Of a stretch of DNA of 64,000 nucleotides, positions 18,921-27,287 are shown in pieces. Within the stretch, counting starts at the first letter, position 1. Every line of letters starts with the position of its first letter. The DNA lies in contig NZ_OY762905.1 in assembly GCF_963666525.1 (NCBI RefSeq), positions 868,001 to 932,000 on the forward strand, read 5' to 3'. A program made the position numbers and the translations under genes. Source of the DNA: an uncultured Cohaesibacter sp. (GTDB lineage: Bacteria; Pseudomonadota; Alphaproteobacteria; Rhizobiales; Cohaesibacteraceae). The notes beneath the pieces are model-generated. The model did no database searches. It worked only from the letters and a program-made list of their open reading frames with translations, and was not told the DNA's origin.

Positions 18921-20044
18921 GCCGCACCCTCACCCACCAGCCAGAAATGATCACCGCCCGTTTCAAGGGAGTTCAGGGGTCCTTTGAACTCGATGCATCC
19001 TTCAGGCTCTCGGCGTCTGGCGTCACCGCCCTGTTCGGCCCATCCGGCTGCGGCAAGACCAGTGTGCTGCGCTGCATTGCCGGTCTCAACCAGATGAAGG
19101 AAGGCTATTTCTCGCTCAAGGGCGAGGTCTGGCAGGATGGCGAAAGCTTCCTGCCAGCCTACAAGCGCCCTGTCGGCTATGTCTTTCAGGAGGCAAGCCT
19201 GTTTCCCCACCTGTCGGTCGAGCAGAATCTCATCTACGGCCAGAAGCGCAGCCGCTCGGCCCCCACCCCGGACCAGACCGTTCTCAATCAGGCCGATGTG
19301 GTCGAGCTGCTCGGCATCGGCCCGCTGCTCAGGCGCTCCCCCAACAAGCTTTCTGGCGGTGAACGCCAACGGGTCGCCATTGGCCGCGCCCTGTTGTCCC
19401 GCCCGCGCATCCTGCTCATGGACGAACCCATGGCGGCGCTGGACCGCTTCAGCAAGAACGAGATCCTGCCCTATCTCGAGCGCCTGCATGACGAACTGAA
19501 AATTCCCATGCTGTATGTCAGCCATGACATCACCGAGGTCGAGCGGCTCGCCGACCAGATGGTGCTGATGGAAAGGGGCAAGGTGAAGGCCGCAGGCTCT
19601 CTGCAAACGCTGCTGTCCGACCCGAGCCTTTCCCTCTCCAGCATGCCCGAAGCCGCCTCGGTCCTCACCGGCACCCTCACCGCGATGGACGATGCCTTTG
19701 GCATCAGCACCATCGTAGTGTCGGGACAACGTTTTCAGATCCCCGGTGTCAAGGGCCCCATCGGACGCTCCGTGCGCCTCCGCATCGAAGCCAGCGACGT
19801 GGCCCTGTCCCGCCACATGCCGGAGGGAACATCCTCGATCCTCAACACACCGTCGGTGACCATCGAGACGATCCAGCCCTTTGGCCAGCACATGACCAAC
19901 GTCTTCCTCGGACTGGGGGAGGATCTAGACCGCCAGACCCTCATCGCCCGCATTTCCAGAAAGAGCCTTCATGCCCTCGATTTAAGGGTCGGAGACCGGC
20001 TGCAGGCGATGATCAAGTCCGTCTCCATGGTGAGAGACGTTTAA
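18917..20044 (+). CDS. modC: Molybdate ABC transporter ATPase ModC
   Basis: A 375-residue ATPase that powers ModAB. Walker A is GPSGCGKT (residues 41-48), the signature is [19 protein letters not shown], and Walker B is [11 protein letters not shown], followed by the H-loop [11 protein letters not shown]-terminal Mop/TOBE domain (about 305-372) starts [14 protein letters not shown] and is the molybdate-sensing regulatory part. A GAGGAGG ribosome site precedes ATG 18917, which overlaps the end of modB. A bidirectional terminator follows the stop. Confidence 0.97.
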   Translation: MSRTLTHQPEMITARFKGVQGSFELDASFRLSASGVTALFGPSGCGKTSVLRCIAGLNQMKEGYFSLKGEVWQDGESFLPAYKRPVGYVFQEASLFPHLSVEQNLIYGQKRSRSAPTPDQTVLNQADVVELLGIGPLLRRSPNKLSGGERQRVAIGRALLSRPRILLMDEPMAALDRFSKNEILPYLERLHDELKIPMLYVSHDITEVERLADQMVLMERGKVKAAGSLQTLLSDPSLSLSSMPEAASVLTGTLTAMDDAFGISTIVVSGQRFQIPGVKGPIGRSVRLRIEASDVALSRHMPEGTSSILNTPSVTIETIQPFGQHMTNVFLGLGEDLDRQTLIARISRKSLHALDLRVGDRLQAMIKSVSMVRDV

Positions 20045-20090
20045 AAGAGCGCCGATCGAGAAGACCAAAGCGAACAGTCCCGGAAACAGA

Positions 20091-20124
20091 AAATGCCCGC
20101 GCCTTGCAAGAGACGCGGGCATTT
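20091..20124 (+). terminator. Bidirectional terminator between modC and dctQM
   Basis: Perfect 11-bp stem AAATGCCCGCG and CGCGGGCATTT with a 12-base loop, followed by GATTT on the plus strand and TTTCTG on the other. It separates two convergent operons. Confidence 0.8.
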
Positions 20125-20146
20125 GATTTCAGACCGGATCCTGCGA

Positions 20147-22018
20147 TCAGAAGTAGGGTTCGGTCACCCACGGAACGCAGGCCACGATGATCACCGACAC
20201 GAGGATGGCGAACATGTAGGGCCAGATGGCTTTCATCGCCTTGTCGGGTTCGATGCCACCAATCGCACAGGCCTGATAGAAGCCGATGCCGAGAGGCGGA
20301 ACAAACAGGCCAAGGCTCATGGACAGAACCATCATGATGGCATAGTGCACACCACCGATACCGAGTTCCAGAGCAATCGGGAACAGCAGCGGAGCAAACA
20401 CCACGACCGCCGGGATGCCTTCAAGCACACTGCCAAGGATCGCAAAGACCACGATCGACAGCGCCATGTATCCGGCGGCACCACCAGGCATCTGCTCCAT
20501 CATGGCAGCAAGCTGATGGGAGAAGCCCGACTGGGTCAACGCCCAGGCCATGGCAGTCGCCGTACCCAGAATGATCATGATCGCGCCAGACAGCGCCAGC
20601 GAGTTGCACAGCATCTTCCACATTCTGGCTGCCGGGAACTTGCGATAGAGCAGGATCGAGACCAGCAAGGTATAGACGATACCAACGGTTGCCACTTCGG
20701 TTGCCGTCGCGATACCGGCCACCACCGCCACACGGATGACCGCCAGCAGCAGGAAGGCAGGAAGCGCGTTCAGCAGGGCAAACAGGATCTGCTTGCGGCT
20801 GGCCCGCTTGGCTTCCGTGACGTCTTCATCACGAGAGCGGAAGTAGGCAACGATCAGCAGGCCGATGGCACCAAGAGCTGCCGGGATCAGACCACCCGTA
20901 AACAGGGCCGCAATGGAAACACCCGTTACCGACCCAACGGTGATGAGCACGATGGACGGCGGAATGGTTTCACCCATGGCTGCAGAGGAAGACAGCAGGC
21001 CAATAAGCTCGCCCGGTTCCTTGCCACGTTTCTGCATTTCAGGCAGCAGCACCGGAGCAATGGCGGCCATGTCGGCAGCCTTCGAACCGGAGATACCGGA
21101 AACCAGATACATCGCACCCACGAGCACATAGGACAGGCCGCCCTTGAAGTGCGCAACCAGCGCTGCCAGCACGTTGACCAGCGCCGCAGCCAGCCCCGTC
21201 ACTTCGATCAGCAGACCAAGCAGCACGAACAGCGGGATCGACAACAGCACGAAGCCGGACATGCCCTCGTCCATGCGACTGATCACGATGACCATCGGCA
21301 TATAGGTCATGAACTTGAGATAGACGACCGTGGCCAGACCAAAGGCAACCGCAATGGGCGCCCCGCCGAACACCAGCGCAGCAAGGCCGATGCCGAAGAA
21401 GATGATCAGGTTGAAGTTTTCCATTTCCTCAAGCTGGGGCAGGAAGACTGTCAGCAGCACACCGCATGCAGCAATCACCACAGCACCAAAGATCAGATCC
21501 GAGATTTTGGCCTTCTGCACGAGCTGCAGAATGGCAACAATCATCATCAGAGTCAGACCGACGAACATCGCCGCCGAGCGCACCGTGTCCGGCAACTGCA
21601 GGGCCGGAGTGGTGATCATCATCTGACCTTCGGCATGTTCCAGGGCGGGTGGTACGAGCAATCCCAGGAACAGGATGACACACATGGATGCCAGGGTGTT
21701 GATACGGGATTGCCAGCGTTTTGGCGCCAATCCGACAACCACAGTCAGATGCATGTGGCCACCCTTGTGTTGAGCCACAACGGCCCCGAACATGCTCAGC
21801 CACAAAAACAGGATGGTAGCCAATTCATCCGACCAGACCAGTGGGGAATGCAGGGCGTAGCGAAATGCTACGCCTGCAAAGAGAACCACGACCTCCAACC
21901 CCAGGAAAATGGCCCCGGGGATTTCGACAACAAGCGCAATCCATTTTTCAAGCTTTGCGCAAAAGTCACGAAAAGAGGACAGTCCATCTTCCGAATTCGT
22001 TTCAACGATAGTCGACAT
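20147..22018 (-). CDS. TRAP transporter, fused small and large membrane subunits (DctQM)
   Basis: A 623-residue inner-membrane protein. The first ~180 residues form a four-helix DctQ small subunit (FRYALHSPLVWSDELATILFLWLS is typical, about 53-76). The rest, from about residue 200, is a DctM large subunit with roughly twelve helices and the signatures GGAPIAVAFGLA, SGSKAADMAAIAPVLLPEM, AMGETIPPSIVLI and GLFVPPLGIGFYQ. TRAP carriers use a sodium gradient to import organic acids and related compounds. The fusion replaces two usual genes. It lies 9 bp after dctP and is co-transcribed. Confidence 0.94.
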   Translation of the reverse strand: MSTIVETNSEDGLSSFRDFCAKLEKWIALVVEIPGAIFLGLEVVVLFAGVAFRYALHSPLVWSDELATILFLWLSMFGAVVAQHKGGHMHLTVVVGLAPKRWQSRINTLASMCVILFLGLLVPPALEHAEGQMMITTPALQLPDTVRSAAMFVGLTLMMIVAILQLVQKAKISDLIFGAVVIAACGVLLTVFLPQLEEMENFNLIIFFGIGLAALVFGGAPIAVAFGLATVVYLKFMTYMPMVIVISRMDEGMSGFVLLSIPLFVLLGLLIEVTGLAAALVNVLAALVAHFKGGLSYVLVGAMYLVSGISGSKAADMAAIAPVLLPEMQKRGKEPGELIGLLSSSAAMGETIPPSIVLITVGSVTGVSIAALFTGGLIPAALGAIGLLIVAYFRSRDEDVTEAKRASRKQILFALLNALPAFLLLAVIRVAVVAGIATATEVATVGIVYTLLVSILLYRKFPAARMWKMLCNSLALSGAIMIILGTATAMAWALTQSGFSHQLAAMMEQMPGGAAGYMALSIVVFAILGSVLEGIPAVVVFAPLLFPIALELGIGGVHYAIMMVLSMSLGLFVPPLGIGFYQACAIGGIEPDKAMKAIWPYMFAILVSVIIVACVPWVTEPYF

Positions 22019-22027
22019 AATCTATCC

Positions 22028-23047
22028 TTAGCCGAGCTTGCCAGAGTATTTTTCAAGAAGGCTCCAGGCCTTGTCACCAAACTTCTCTTGCCACTTGGAA
22101 TAGAAGTCGGTCTTGTTCAGAGCTTCAACGAACGGTTTCGGATCCGGCTGCGTGATGGTCATGCCCTTGGATTCCAGATCCGCACGAACAGAAGCGTTGA
22201 GCTTGGCGATATCATCGCGCTGCTTCAGGCCGCAATCGTTGAGGATGTCTTCTGCAATCTTCTGGATGTCAGCTGGCAGGCGCTTCCAGGTCAGACCACT
22301 GGCAACGAACAGATAGCCGTCCCAGATGTGGTTGGTCAGCATGGCATATTTCTGGACTTCATAGAGCTTGGCGGTCTGAATGATCGGCAGCGGGTTTTCC
22401 TGGGCGTCCATGACATGCGTCTGCAGGGAGGTGTAAACCTCGGAGAACTGCATGCTGGTCGGAGCAGCACCCAGCGCTTCAAACAGGCTGATGGACAGCT
22501 GGCTGACCGGCACACGGATCTTGATGCCATGCAGGTCTTCCGGAGAGTTGACCGGAGCCTCGGAGGTGGTCAGCTGACGGAAGCCGTTGTCCCAGACCGT
22601 GCGCATCATGTGCAGGCCGGCCTTTTCGATCTCTTCACCGACGAACCCGCCAAGGTCGCCATCCATGGCAGCCCAGACATGGTCATAGTCAGGGAATGCA
22701 AAGCCCACTGCGTTGATCGGAGCAACAGGCACGAGCGTTGCAATCACGAGAGCAGACGGGGTGAAAAAGTCGATCGCGCCGAAGCGGACCTGGTTGAGCA
22801 TGTCGGTGTCACCACCAAGCTGGTTGCTCGGGAAAATCTTGATATCGAAATCGCCGTTGGTTTCCTCCTTGATTCGCTTGGAAGCCTCGGCAGCGCGCAC
22901 GTTCAACGGATGAGACAGAGGAAGGTTGTTACCATATTTATAAACAAACTTGGATTTTGCCTCTGCACGGATATGCGGCATTGCCAATGTGGCCGGAACG
23001 GCCAGGGCTGCGGACTTCAACAGATTTCGTCTGCTAATGATTGCCAT
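22028..23047 (-). CDS. TRAP transporter solute-binding protein DctP
   Basis: A 339-residue periplasmic binding protein. The N-terminus SRRNLLKSAALAVPATLA resembles a Tat signal (SRRxxLK), with cleavage probably near residue 28-30. The conserved substrate-carboxylate Arg is in GIKIRVP (Arg178), and the helix MDAQENPLPIIQTAKLYEVQKY is a DctP hallmark. The substrate is unknown. From context, a four-carbon sugar acid or a related acid is likely. It is divergent from the VOC gene, with a shared palindrome between them. Confidence 0.93.
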   Translation of the reverse strand: MAIISRRNLLKSAALAVPATLAMPHIRAEAKSKFVYKYGNNLPLSHPLNVRAAEASKRIKEETNGDFDIKIFPSNQLGGDTDMLNQVRFGAIDFFTPSALVIATLVPVAPINAVGFAFPDYDHVWAAMDGDLGGFVGEEIEKAGLHMMRTVWDNGFRQLTTSEAPVNSPEDLHGIKIRVPVSQLSISLFEALGAAPTSMQFSEVYTSLQTHVMDAQENPLPIIQTAKLYEVQKYAMLTNHIWDGYLFVASGLTWKRLPADIQKIAEDILNDCGLKQRDDIAKLNASVRADLESKGMTITQPDPKPFVEALNKTDFYSKWQEKFGDKAWSLLEKYSGKLG

Positions 23048-23115
23048 GTTTTCTTCTCCCTAAATAAGGCATCAAATATGGGTTCAGTTCGCAACTGCGT
23101 GACGCCTCTAGATTT

Positions 23116-23134
23116 GTAACATAATATCTGTTAC
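23116..23134. promoter_or_regulatory. Palindromic operator, copy 1 (dctP / VOC promoter region)
   Basis: GTAACA-N7-TGTTAC with core TAATATC. It lies 68 bp before dctP and 42 bp before the VOC gene. A near-identical site occurs at 24956-24974. The DeoR-family regulator encoded in the cluster is the obvious candidate binder, but this is inference. Confidence 0.65.
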
Positions 23135-23176
23135 GTTCCTTGTCCATAGATGTTTTATTCTCTCGGGAGTTAAAAA

Positions 23177-23746
23177 ATGAGTAGGTTCTTCGGTGAGGTC
23201 CGCCAGATCGGCTATGTCGTCAAGAATATTGAAGAAGCAATGGAGTTCTGGTCCAAGACACTTGGCATAGGCCCTTGGTTTTACGCAGAAAAAATCGCTG
23301 ATAAGGATTTCTACTATAAAGGAGAATTGTCCCCTATCGAGCGTTCGGTTGCCCTGGCAAATTCTGGGTATATTCAAATGGAACTTGTGCAACAGCTCAA
23401 TGATGCACCTTCCATGTACCTCGATTTTCTCAATGCAGGCCGCACAGGAGCGCAGCATTTCGCCTATTGGACGCGCAATTACACCGAAGATCTGGCCCGC
23501 CTGACCAAGCAGGGACTGACCGTCGGCATGAACGGCGCCGTGGGAGATGACGGCCGTTACTGCTACTTCGAAACCGAGTTTCATCCGGGCACAGTCATTG
23601 AATTATCTGAGGTAAACGGGCCAAAAGGTACGCTTTTCAAGACAATTCGCGACGCCAGCATCGACTGGGATGGCAGCGATCCGATCCGTCCGTTCCCGGA
23701 TCTTTCCACACTGCCTTATACCGCTCCGGAAGACTTCCCGATCTAG
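23177..23746 (+). CDS. VOC-superfamily (glyoxalase-like) protein
   Basis: A 189-residue protein beginning RQIGYVVKNIEEAMEFWSKTLGIGPW, the start of a Glyoxalase_4/methylmalonyl-CoA-epimerase-like VOC domain. Candidate metal ligands are His in AQHFAYW and Glu in the TVIELSEV strand. Members of this superfamily isomerise, cleave or oxygenate small acids bound to a metal. It stands alone on the plus strand between two minus-strand genes of the same putative pathway and shares both flanking operators. The ribosome site GGGAG is well placed. The exact reaction is not known; an isomerase or epimerase acting on the imported acid is one guess. Confidence 0.8.
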   Translation: MSRFFGEVRQIGYVVKNIEEAMEFWSKTLGIGPWFYAEKIADKDFYYKGELSPIERSVALANSGYIQMELVQQLNDAPSMYLDFLNAGRTGAQHFAYWTRNYTEDLARLTKQGLTVGMNGAVGDDGRYCYFETEFHPGTVIELSEVNGPKGTLFKTIRDASIDWDGSDPIRPFPDLSTLPYTAPEDFPI

Positions 23747-23789
23747 GTTTGAGAAGCCCCAGAAAATCACAACAAGCCTGTTGATAAAA

Positions 23790-23826
23790 AAGCCCCCTCA
23801 AACGCCGTTTGAGGGGGCTTACTTAA
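23790..23826 (+). terminator. Bidirectional terminator between VOC gene and pdxA2
   Basis: Perfect 14-bp stem AAGCCCCCTCAAAC and GTTTGAGGGGGCTT, three-base loop. The minus strand has a TTTTTT tract after it; the plus strand has ACTTAATT. Confidence 0.85.
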
Positions 23827-23901
23827 TTCTGACTATGGTAATATCACATATTTAGCGTGACAAATACCAATATCTCACACATCACGTGAGATCGAAGAAC
23901 A

Positions 23902-24876
23902 TCACTTAACAGGCTTCATGCGACGCGCCATGGCAATGGCAGCCTTCATGTTGCCGGGACGCGCCAGACCACCCTTCCAGGCAATATCAAAGGCCGTACC
24001 GTGATCAACGGATGTCCTCAAAATCGGCAAGCCGGCAGTGATGTTCACACAGTCATGGCCACCAATCAGTTTGGCAGGGATGTGCCCCTGATCATGATAC
24101 TGGGCAACGACAATATCGAACCGTCCCTCGATTGCCTGTTCAAACACGATATCACCCGGAATCGGCCCTGTCACATTGATGCCCTCAGCCCGTGCAGCTT
24201 CAATTGCCGGGATCACCTGGGTATCGTCCTCAGTGCCATAGTGGCCATTTTCTCCGCAATGCGGGTTGATGCCAGCCACCCCGATCCGCGGCTCGGCAAC
24301 GCCAGTGGTCAGCACATGCTGATTCGCGATCCGAATGGTTTCCAAGACGGTTTCCGTCGTGCAGTAGCGCACGGCATCAGCCAGCGAGATGTGGGTGGAA
24401 ACGTGGATAACCGACAGTTTTGGCCCAGCCAAAACGGCGAAATTCTTCTTCACGCCAGTGAAAAGCTTCAGCAATCCGGCGTGGCCACTGAGATTGTAGC
24501 CAGCTTCCCGCAACGCGGTCTTGTGCAGGGAAGCCGTGCAAACCACATCGATTTCCCCGGCCAACGCCATATCCACCGCCTTTTTCACACACCGGCAGGC
24601 AGCCTCCCCCGCATCCGGCTGTATCTCGCCTGGACGGATGGATTCGGCATTTGGCGCATCCACCTGCACCAACGGAACATCGCCGCTCGGGACCTCGCCT
24701 TCCGAGACAAACTGGAAGTCCGCACCGATCATGTCGCGGGCCCGTTCCATGAACAGACGATCACCGATAACAATCACCCCGGCACGTTCTTCTGCCGTCA
24801 TATCCTGCAAGGACTTGCAAATGACCTCTGGCCCGATGCCCGCAGGATCGCCCATAGTCAGACCAATCTTGTTCAT
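23902..24876 (-). CDS. pdxA2: PdxA2-type 4-phospho-D-threonate/erythronate dehydrogenase
   Basis: A 324-residue PdxA-family NAD-dependent dehydrogenase. It begins MNKIGLTMGDPAGIGPEV and has the family motifs NLSGHAGLLKLFTG, VIHVSTHISL, GINPHCGENGHYG with metal His, GPIPGDIVFEQAIEG, and VAQYHDQGHIPAKL. True PdxA makes pyridoxal phosphate. The PdxA2 group instead oxidises and decarboxylates 4-phospho-D-threonate or -erythronate to DHAP. Placement head-to-head with a DUF1537 kinase supports PdxA2. The start at 24876 has a GGAG ribosome site and is preferred over the ATG at 24900. Confidence 0.88.
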   Translation of the reverse strand: MNKIGLTMGDPAGIGPEVICKSLQDMTAEERAGVIVIGDRLFMERARDMIGADFQFVSEGEVPSGDVPLVQVDAPNAESIRPGEIQPDAGEAACRCVKKAVDMALAGEIDVVCTASLHKTALREAGYNLSGHAGLLKLFTGVKKNFAVLAGPKLSVIHVSTHISLADAVRYCTTETVLETIRIANQHVLTTGVAEPRIGVAGINPHCGENGHYGTEDDTQVIPAIEAARAEGINVTGPIPGDIVFEQAIEGRFDIVVAQYHDQGHIPAKLIGGHDCVNITAGLPILRTSVDHGTAFDIAWKGGLARPGNMKAAIAMARRMKPVK

Positions 24877-24955
24877 ATCTTCAACTCCAAACGTTGCCAC
24901 TCGCCCGCAAGGGACATGCCTCTGACTGCATTATACACACCCTGCGATGATAAAC

Positions 24956-24974
24956 ATAACATGATATCTGTTAT
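24956..24974. promoter_or_regulatory. Palindromic operator, copy 2 (pdxA2 / kinase promoter region)
   Basis: ATAACA-N7-TGTTAT with core TGATATC, sharing TAACA and ATATCTGTTA with the copy at 23116-23134. It lies 79 bp before pdxA2 and 104 bp before the kinase. A weak promoter for the kinase (TTGTCT at 24992-24997, 16 bases, TACAAA at 25014-25019) follows it. Confidence 0.65.
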
Positions 24975-25078
24975 ATTTTACGCCAAGCCTGTTGTCTATC
25001 GTGATTTTTGTGATACAAATCGATTATCCAAGGCGTGACAATCGCCTTCCTTCTTTAATGCAGAGGCCTATTCAGATC

Positions 25079-26446
25079 ATGACAGTTTCAGGCAAAAAGC
25101 AGGATTTGCTTCTTTCCTTTTATGGCGACGATTTCACCGGTTCGACCGACGCACTGGAATCCGTCACCATGGCAGGCATTCCGGCCATGCTCTTTCTGTC
25201 CCCGCCCACAGAGGACGATCTGAAAGCCTACCCGCATATCCGCGCCGTCGGCGTTGCTGGCACCAGCCGCAGTCAGTCACCGGCATGGATGGACGTTCAC
25301 CTTCGCGAAAGCTTTGTCGGACTGAAGGCCCTCGGCGCCCCGATCTGTCACTACAAGACCTGCTCGACATTTGATTCTGCACCAACCATCGGCAACATCG
25401 GCAAGGCGATCGAGCTGGGCCATGACATTTTCGGCGCTGCCGTACCGGTCGTCGTCGGCGTGACCCGCCTCAAGCGCTATGTGGTCTTTTCCAACCTGTT
25501 CGCCGCCGCCAGTGTCGCCGGGGACAGCGAGGCCTTCCGCATCGATCGTCACCCCACCATGAGCAAGCATCCATCCACGCCGATGAATGAAGCAGACCTG
25601 CGGCAACATCTGGCGCGCCAGACCGACCGCAAGATCGAAGGCATGGATTTCCGCCGCATGCTGGCCGACAACGCTTCCGAAGCCTTTGCCAGACTGTGCG
25701 AGGACAATGACGCCGTCATCCTCGACACCTTCGATGATGCCACGACCACCAGAACCGGACAGCTGCTGCATGAACGCAGCCTGCTGCAGCCGACCTTCGT
25801 GGTCGGGTCTTCAGGCGTTGAATATGCGCTGGCCGACTACCTTACCAAACAGGGCACCCTGCCACTGGTCAAGCCACCGCTGCCGCGCGGTCCGGTTGAA
25901 CGCACGATTGCCATCTGTGGCAGTTGCTCGCCGACCACCGACCGGCAGATCGAGTGGGCCAAGGCCAACGGCTTCTTCGTCAGCGCGATCGATACGGTTG
26001 CTCTGGTCGAAAAGGGAGAGGAAGAGGAGAAGCGGCTGGCCGAAGAACTGGTCCGGCTCACCTCAGAACACAAGGGCATCGTCCTTCACACGGCACGCGG
26101 CCCGAATGATCCACAGATTGCCGCAACCCGCGCAGCCCTCGAACGCAAGGGCCTGACATCAGCGGACAGCTCCCCCGTCATGGGCTCTGCCACCGGCCGC
26201 ATTCTCAAACATGCCATCAAGGCAACCGGCCTAAAACGTACCATTCTGGCAGGGGGAGACAGCTCGAGCCACGCCGTCTCGGCCATGGGTATCACCAACC
26301 TCGAAGTGGCTGGCCCGCTTGTTCCGGGTGCGCCGCTCTGCCGCGTCCATTCCGCCGATAGTGCTATCGACGGCACCGAGATTTCTCTTAAAGGTGGCCA
26401 GGTGGGAGAAGATAACTTCTTCGGACGCGTTATGAGTGGGAAATAG
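25079..26446 (+). CDS. DUF1537 four-carbon acid sugar kinase
   Basis: A 455-residue kinase of the family that phosphorylates D-threonate, D-erythronate, L-threonate or 3-oxo-tetronates. The N-terminal substrate domain has SFYGDDFTGSTDALESV, and the middle has the motif HYKTCSTFDSAPTIGNIGKA. The C-terminal ATP part has VVGSSGVEYAL, CGSCSPTTDRQIEWA, ILAGGDSSSHAV and the end LKGGQVGEDNFFGRVM. With PdxA2 divergent and no LtnD, OtnI or OtnC visible, a D-threonate/D-erythronate role (DtnK/DenK) is the best guess. The start is uncertain (25058 or 24992 are in frame). It ends two bases before the DeoR gene. Confidence 0.88.
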   Translation: MTVSGKKQDLLLSFYGDDFTGSTDALESVTMAGIPAMLFLSPPTEDDLKAYPHIRAVGVAGTSRSQSPAWMDVHLRESFVGLKALGAPICHYKTCSTFDSAPTIGNIGKAIELGHDIFGAAVPVVVGVTRLKRYVVFSNLFAAASVAGDSEAFRIDRHPTMSKHPSTPMNEADLRQHLARQTDRKIEGMDFRRMLADNASEAFARLCEDNDAVILDTFDDATTTRTGQLLHERSLLQPTFVVGSSGVEYALADYLTKQGTLPLVKPPLPRGPVERTIAICGSCSPTTDRQIEWAKANGFFVSAIDTVALVEKGEEEEKRLAEELVRLTSEHKGIVLHTARGPNDPQIAATRAALERKGLTSADSSPVMGSATGRILKHAIKATGLKRTILAGGDSSSHAVSAMGITNLEVAGPLVPGAPLCRVHSADSAIDGTEISLKGGQVGEDNFFGRVMSGK

Positions 26447-26448
26447 TC

Positions 26449-27273
26449 ATGGCCAATTCCAAAGCACCATCCAGTCGGGAAGCCGAGTATCAGGACGCAG
26501 ACGGCAAGCAGCCGATGAAGGCGGAAGATCGCCGTCAGCAGATCCTGACGATGGTCCAGAGCCAGAAGACCGTTCAGCTGGATCATCTGGCCAGAGAGCT
26601 GGGCGTCAGCCGCATGACGGTTCACCGGGATCTGGATCTTCTGGAAAGCCGGGGGCTTCTGCGCAAGGAGCGTGGCGGTGCGACCGCCGAGAGCTCGCTG
26701 CTGTTCGAAAGCAATTTTCACTACCGCCGCCAGACCGATGAAAGCGTCAAGCGGGAGCTGGCCCGCGCCGCCGCCGAACTGATCGAGCCGGGCAGCGCCA
26801 TCATGCTGGATGACAGCACGACAACCCTGTTGATGTGCGAGCATATCGAGTTGATCGAGAATGTCACGGTGATCACCAATTCCCTCGCCGTATGCGAACG
26901 GCTCAAGGGATCGTCCAACGTCCAGCTGATCGTGACGGGCGGCAATTACAGCGACACCCACAAGAGTTTTTCCGGCCTGATCTGCGAACAGGCGCTCAGC
27001 CAGCTTCGCTCCGATTGGGTCTTCATGTCCGCCTCATCGGTCATCGACAATCGCCTGTTTCATCAGGATCAGGAAATCGTCCGCGTCAAACGCGCCCTCA
27101 TGGCAGCATCCGAACGCAAGGCGCTCCTGTTGACGTCACGAAAATTCAAGACACGTGCACTCACCCAATTCGCCGATCTCACTGAATTCGACAAGCTTTT
27201 CATAGACCGCCAACTGGATGACGCCACAAAACAACGACTTAATCTTTCGAGAATTGATTTCGATCTCGTTTAG
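26449..27273 (+). CDS. DeoR/GlpR-family transcription repressor
   Basis: A 274-residue regulator. After a ~24-residue unconserved head, the DeoR helix-turn-helix is plain: RRQQILTMVQSQKTVQLD, LARELGVSRMTVHRDLD, LLESRGLLRKERGGA. The effector domain (about 95-255) has the sugar-phosphate isomerase-like fold marks IMLDDSTTTLLM, VTVITNSLAVCERL and LIVTGGNY. Such proteins respond to phosphorylated sugars or acids. It sits between kinase and aldolase in one transcript, so it probably senses a phospho-intermediate of this pathway. It is the likely binder of the two palindromes. Confidence 0.92.
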   Translation: MANSKAPSSREAEYQDADGKQPMKAEDRRQQILTMVQSQKTVQLDHLARELGVSRMTVHRDLDLLESRGLLRKERGGATAESSLLFESNFHYRRQTDESVKRELARAAAELIEPGSAIMLDDSTTTLLMCEHIELIENVTVITNSLAVCERLKGSSNVQLIVTGGNYSDTHKSFSGLICEQALSQLRSDWVFMSASSVIDNRLFHQDQEIVRVKRALMAASERKALLLTSRKFKTRALTQFADLTEFDKLFIDRQLDDATKQRLNLSRIDFDLV

Positions 27274-27287
27274 CAAGGATAAGAGCA

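Noticed and set aside
20093-23119. 1008-codon open frame on the plus strand
   Set aside because: It is antisense to dctQM and dctP. The translation is rich in Gln, His and Asp, typical of a shadow of hydrophobic codons.
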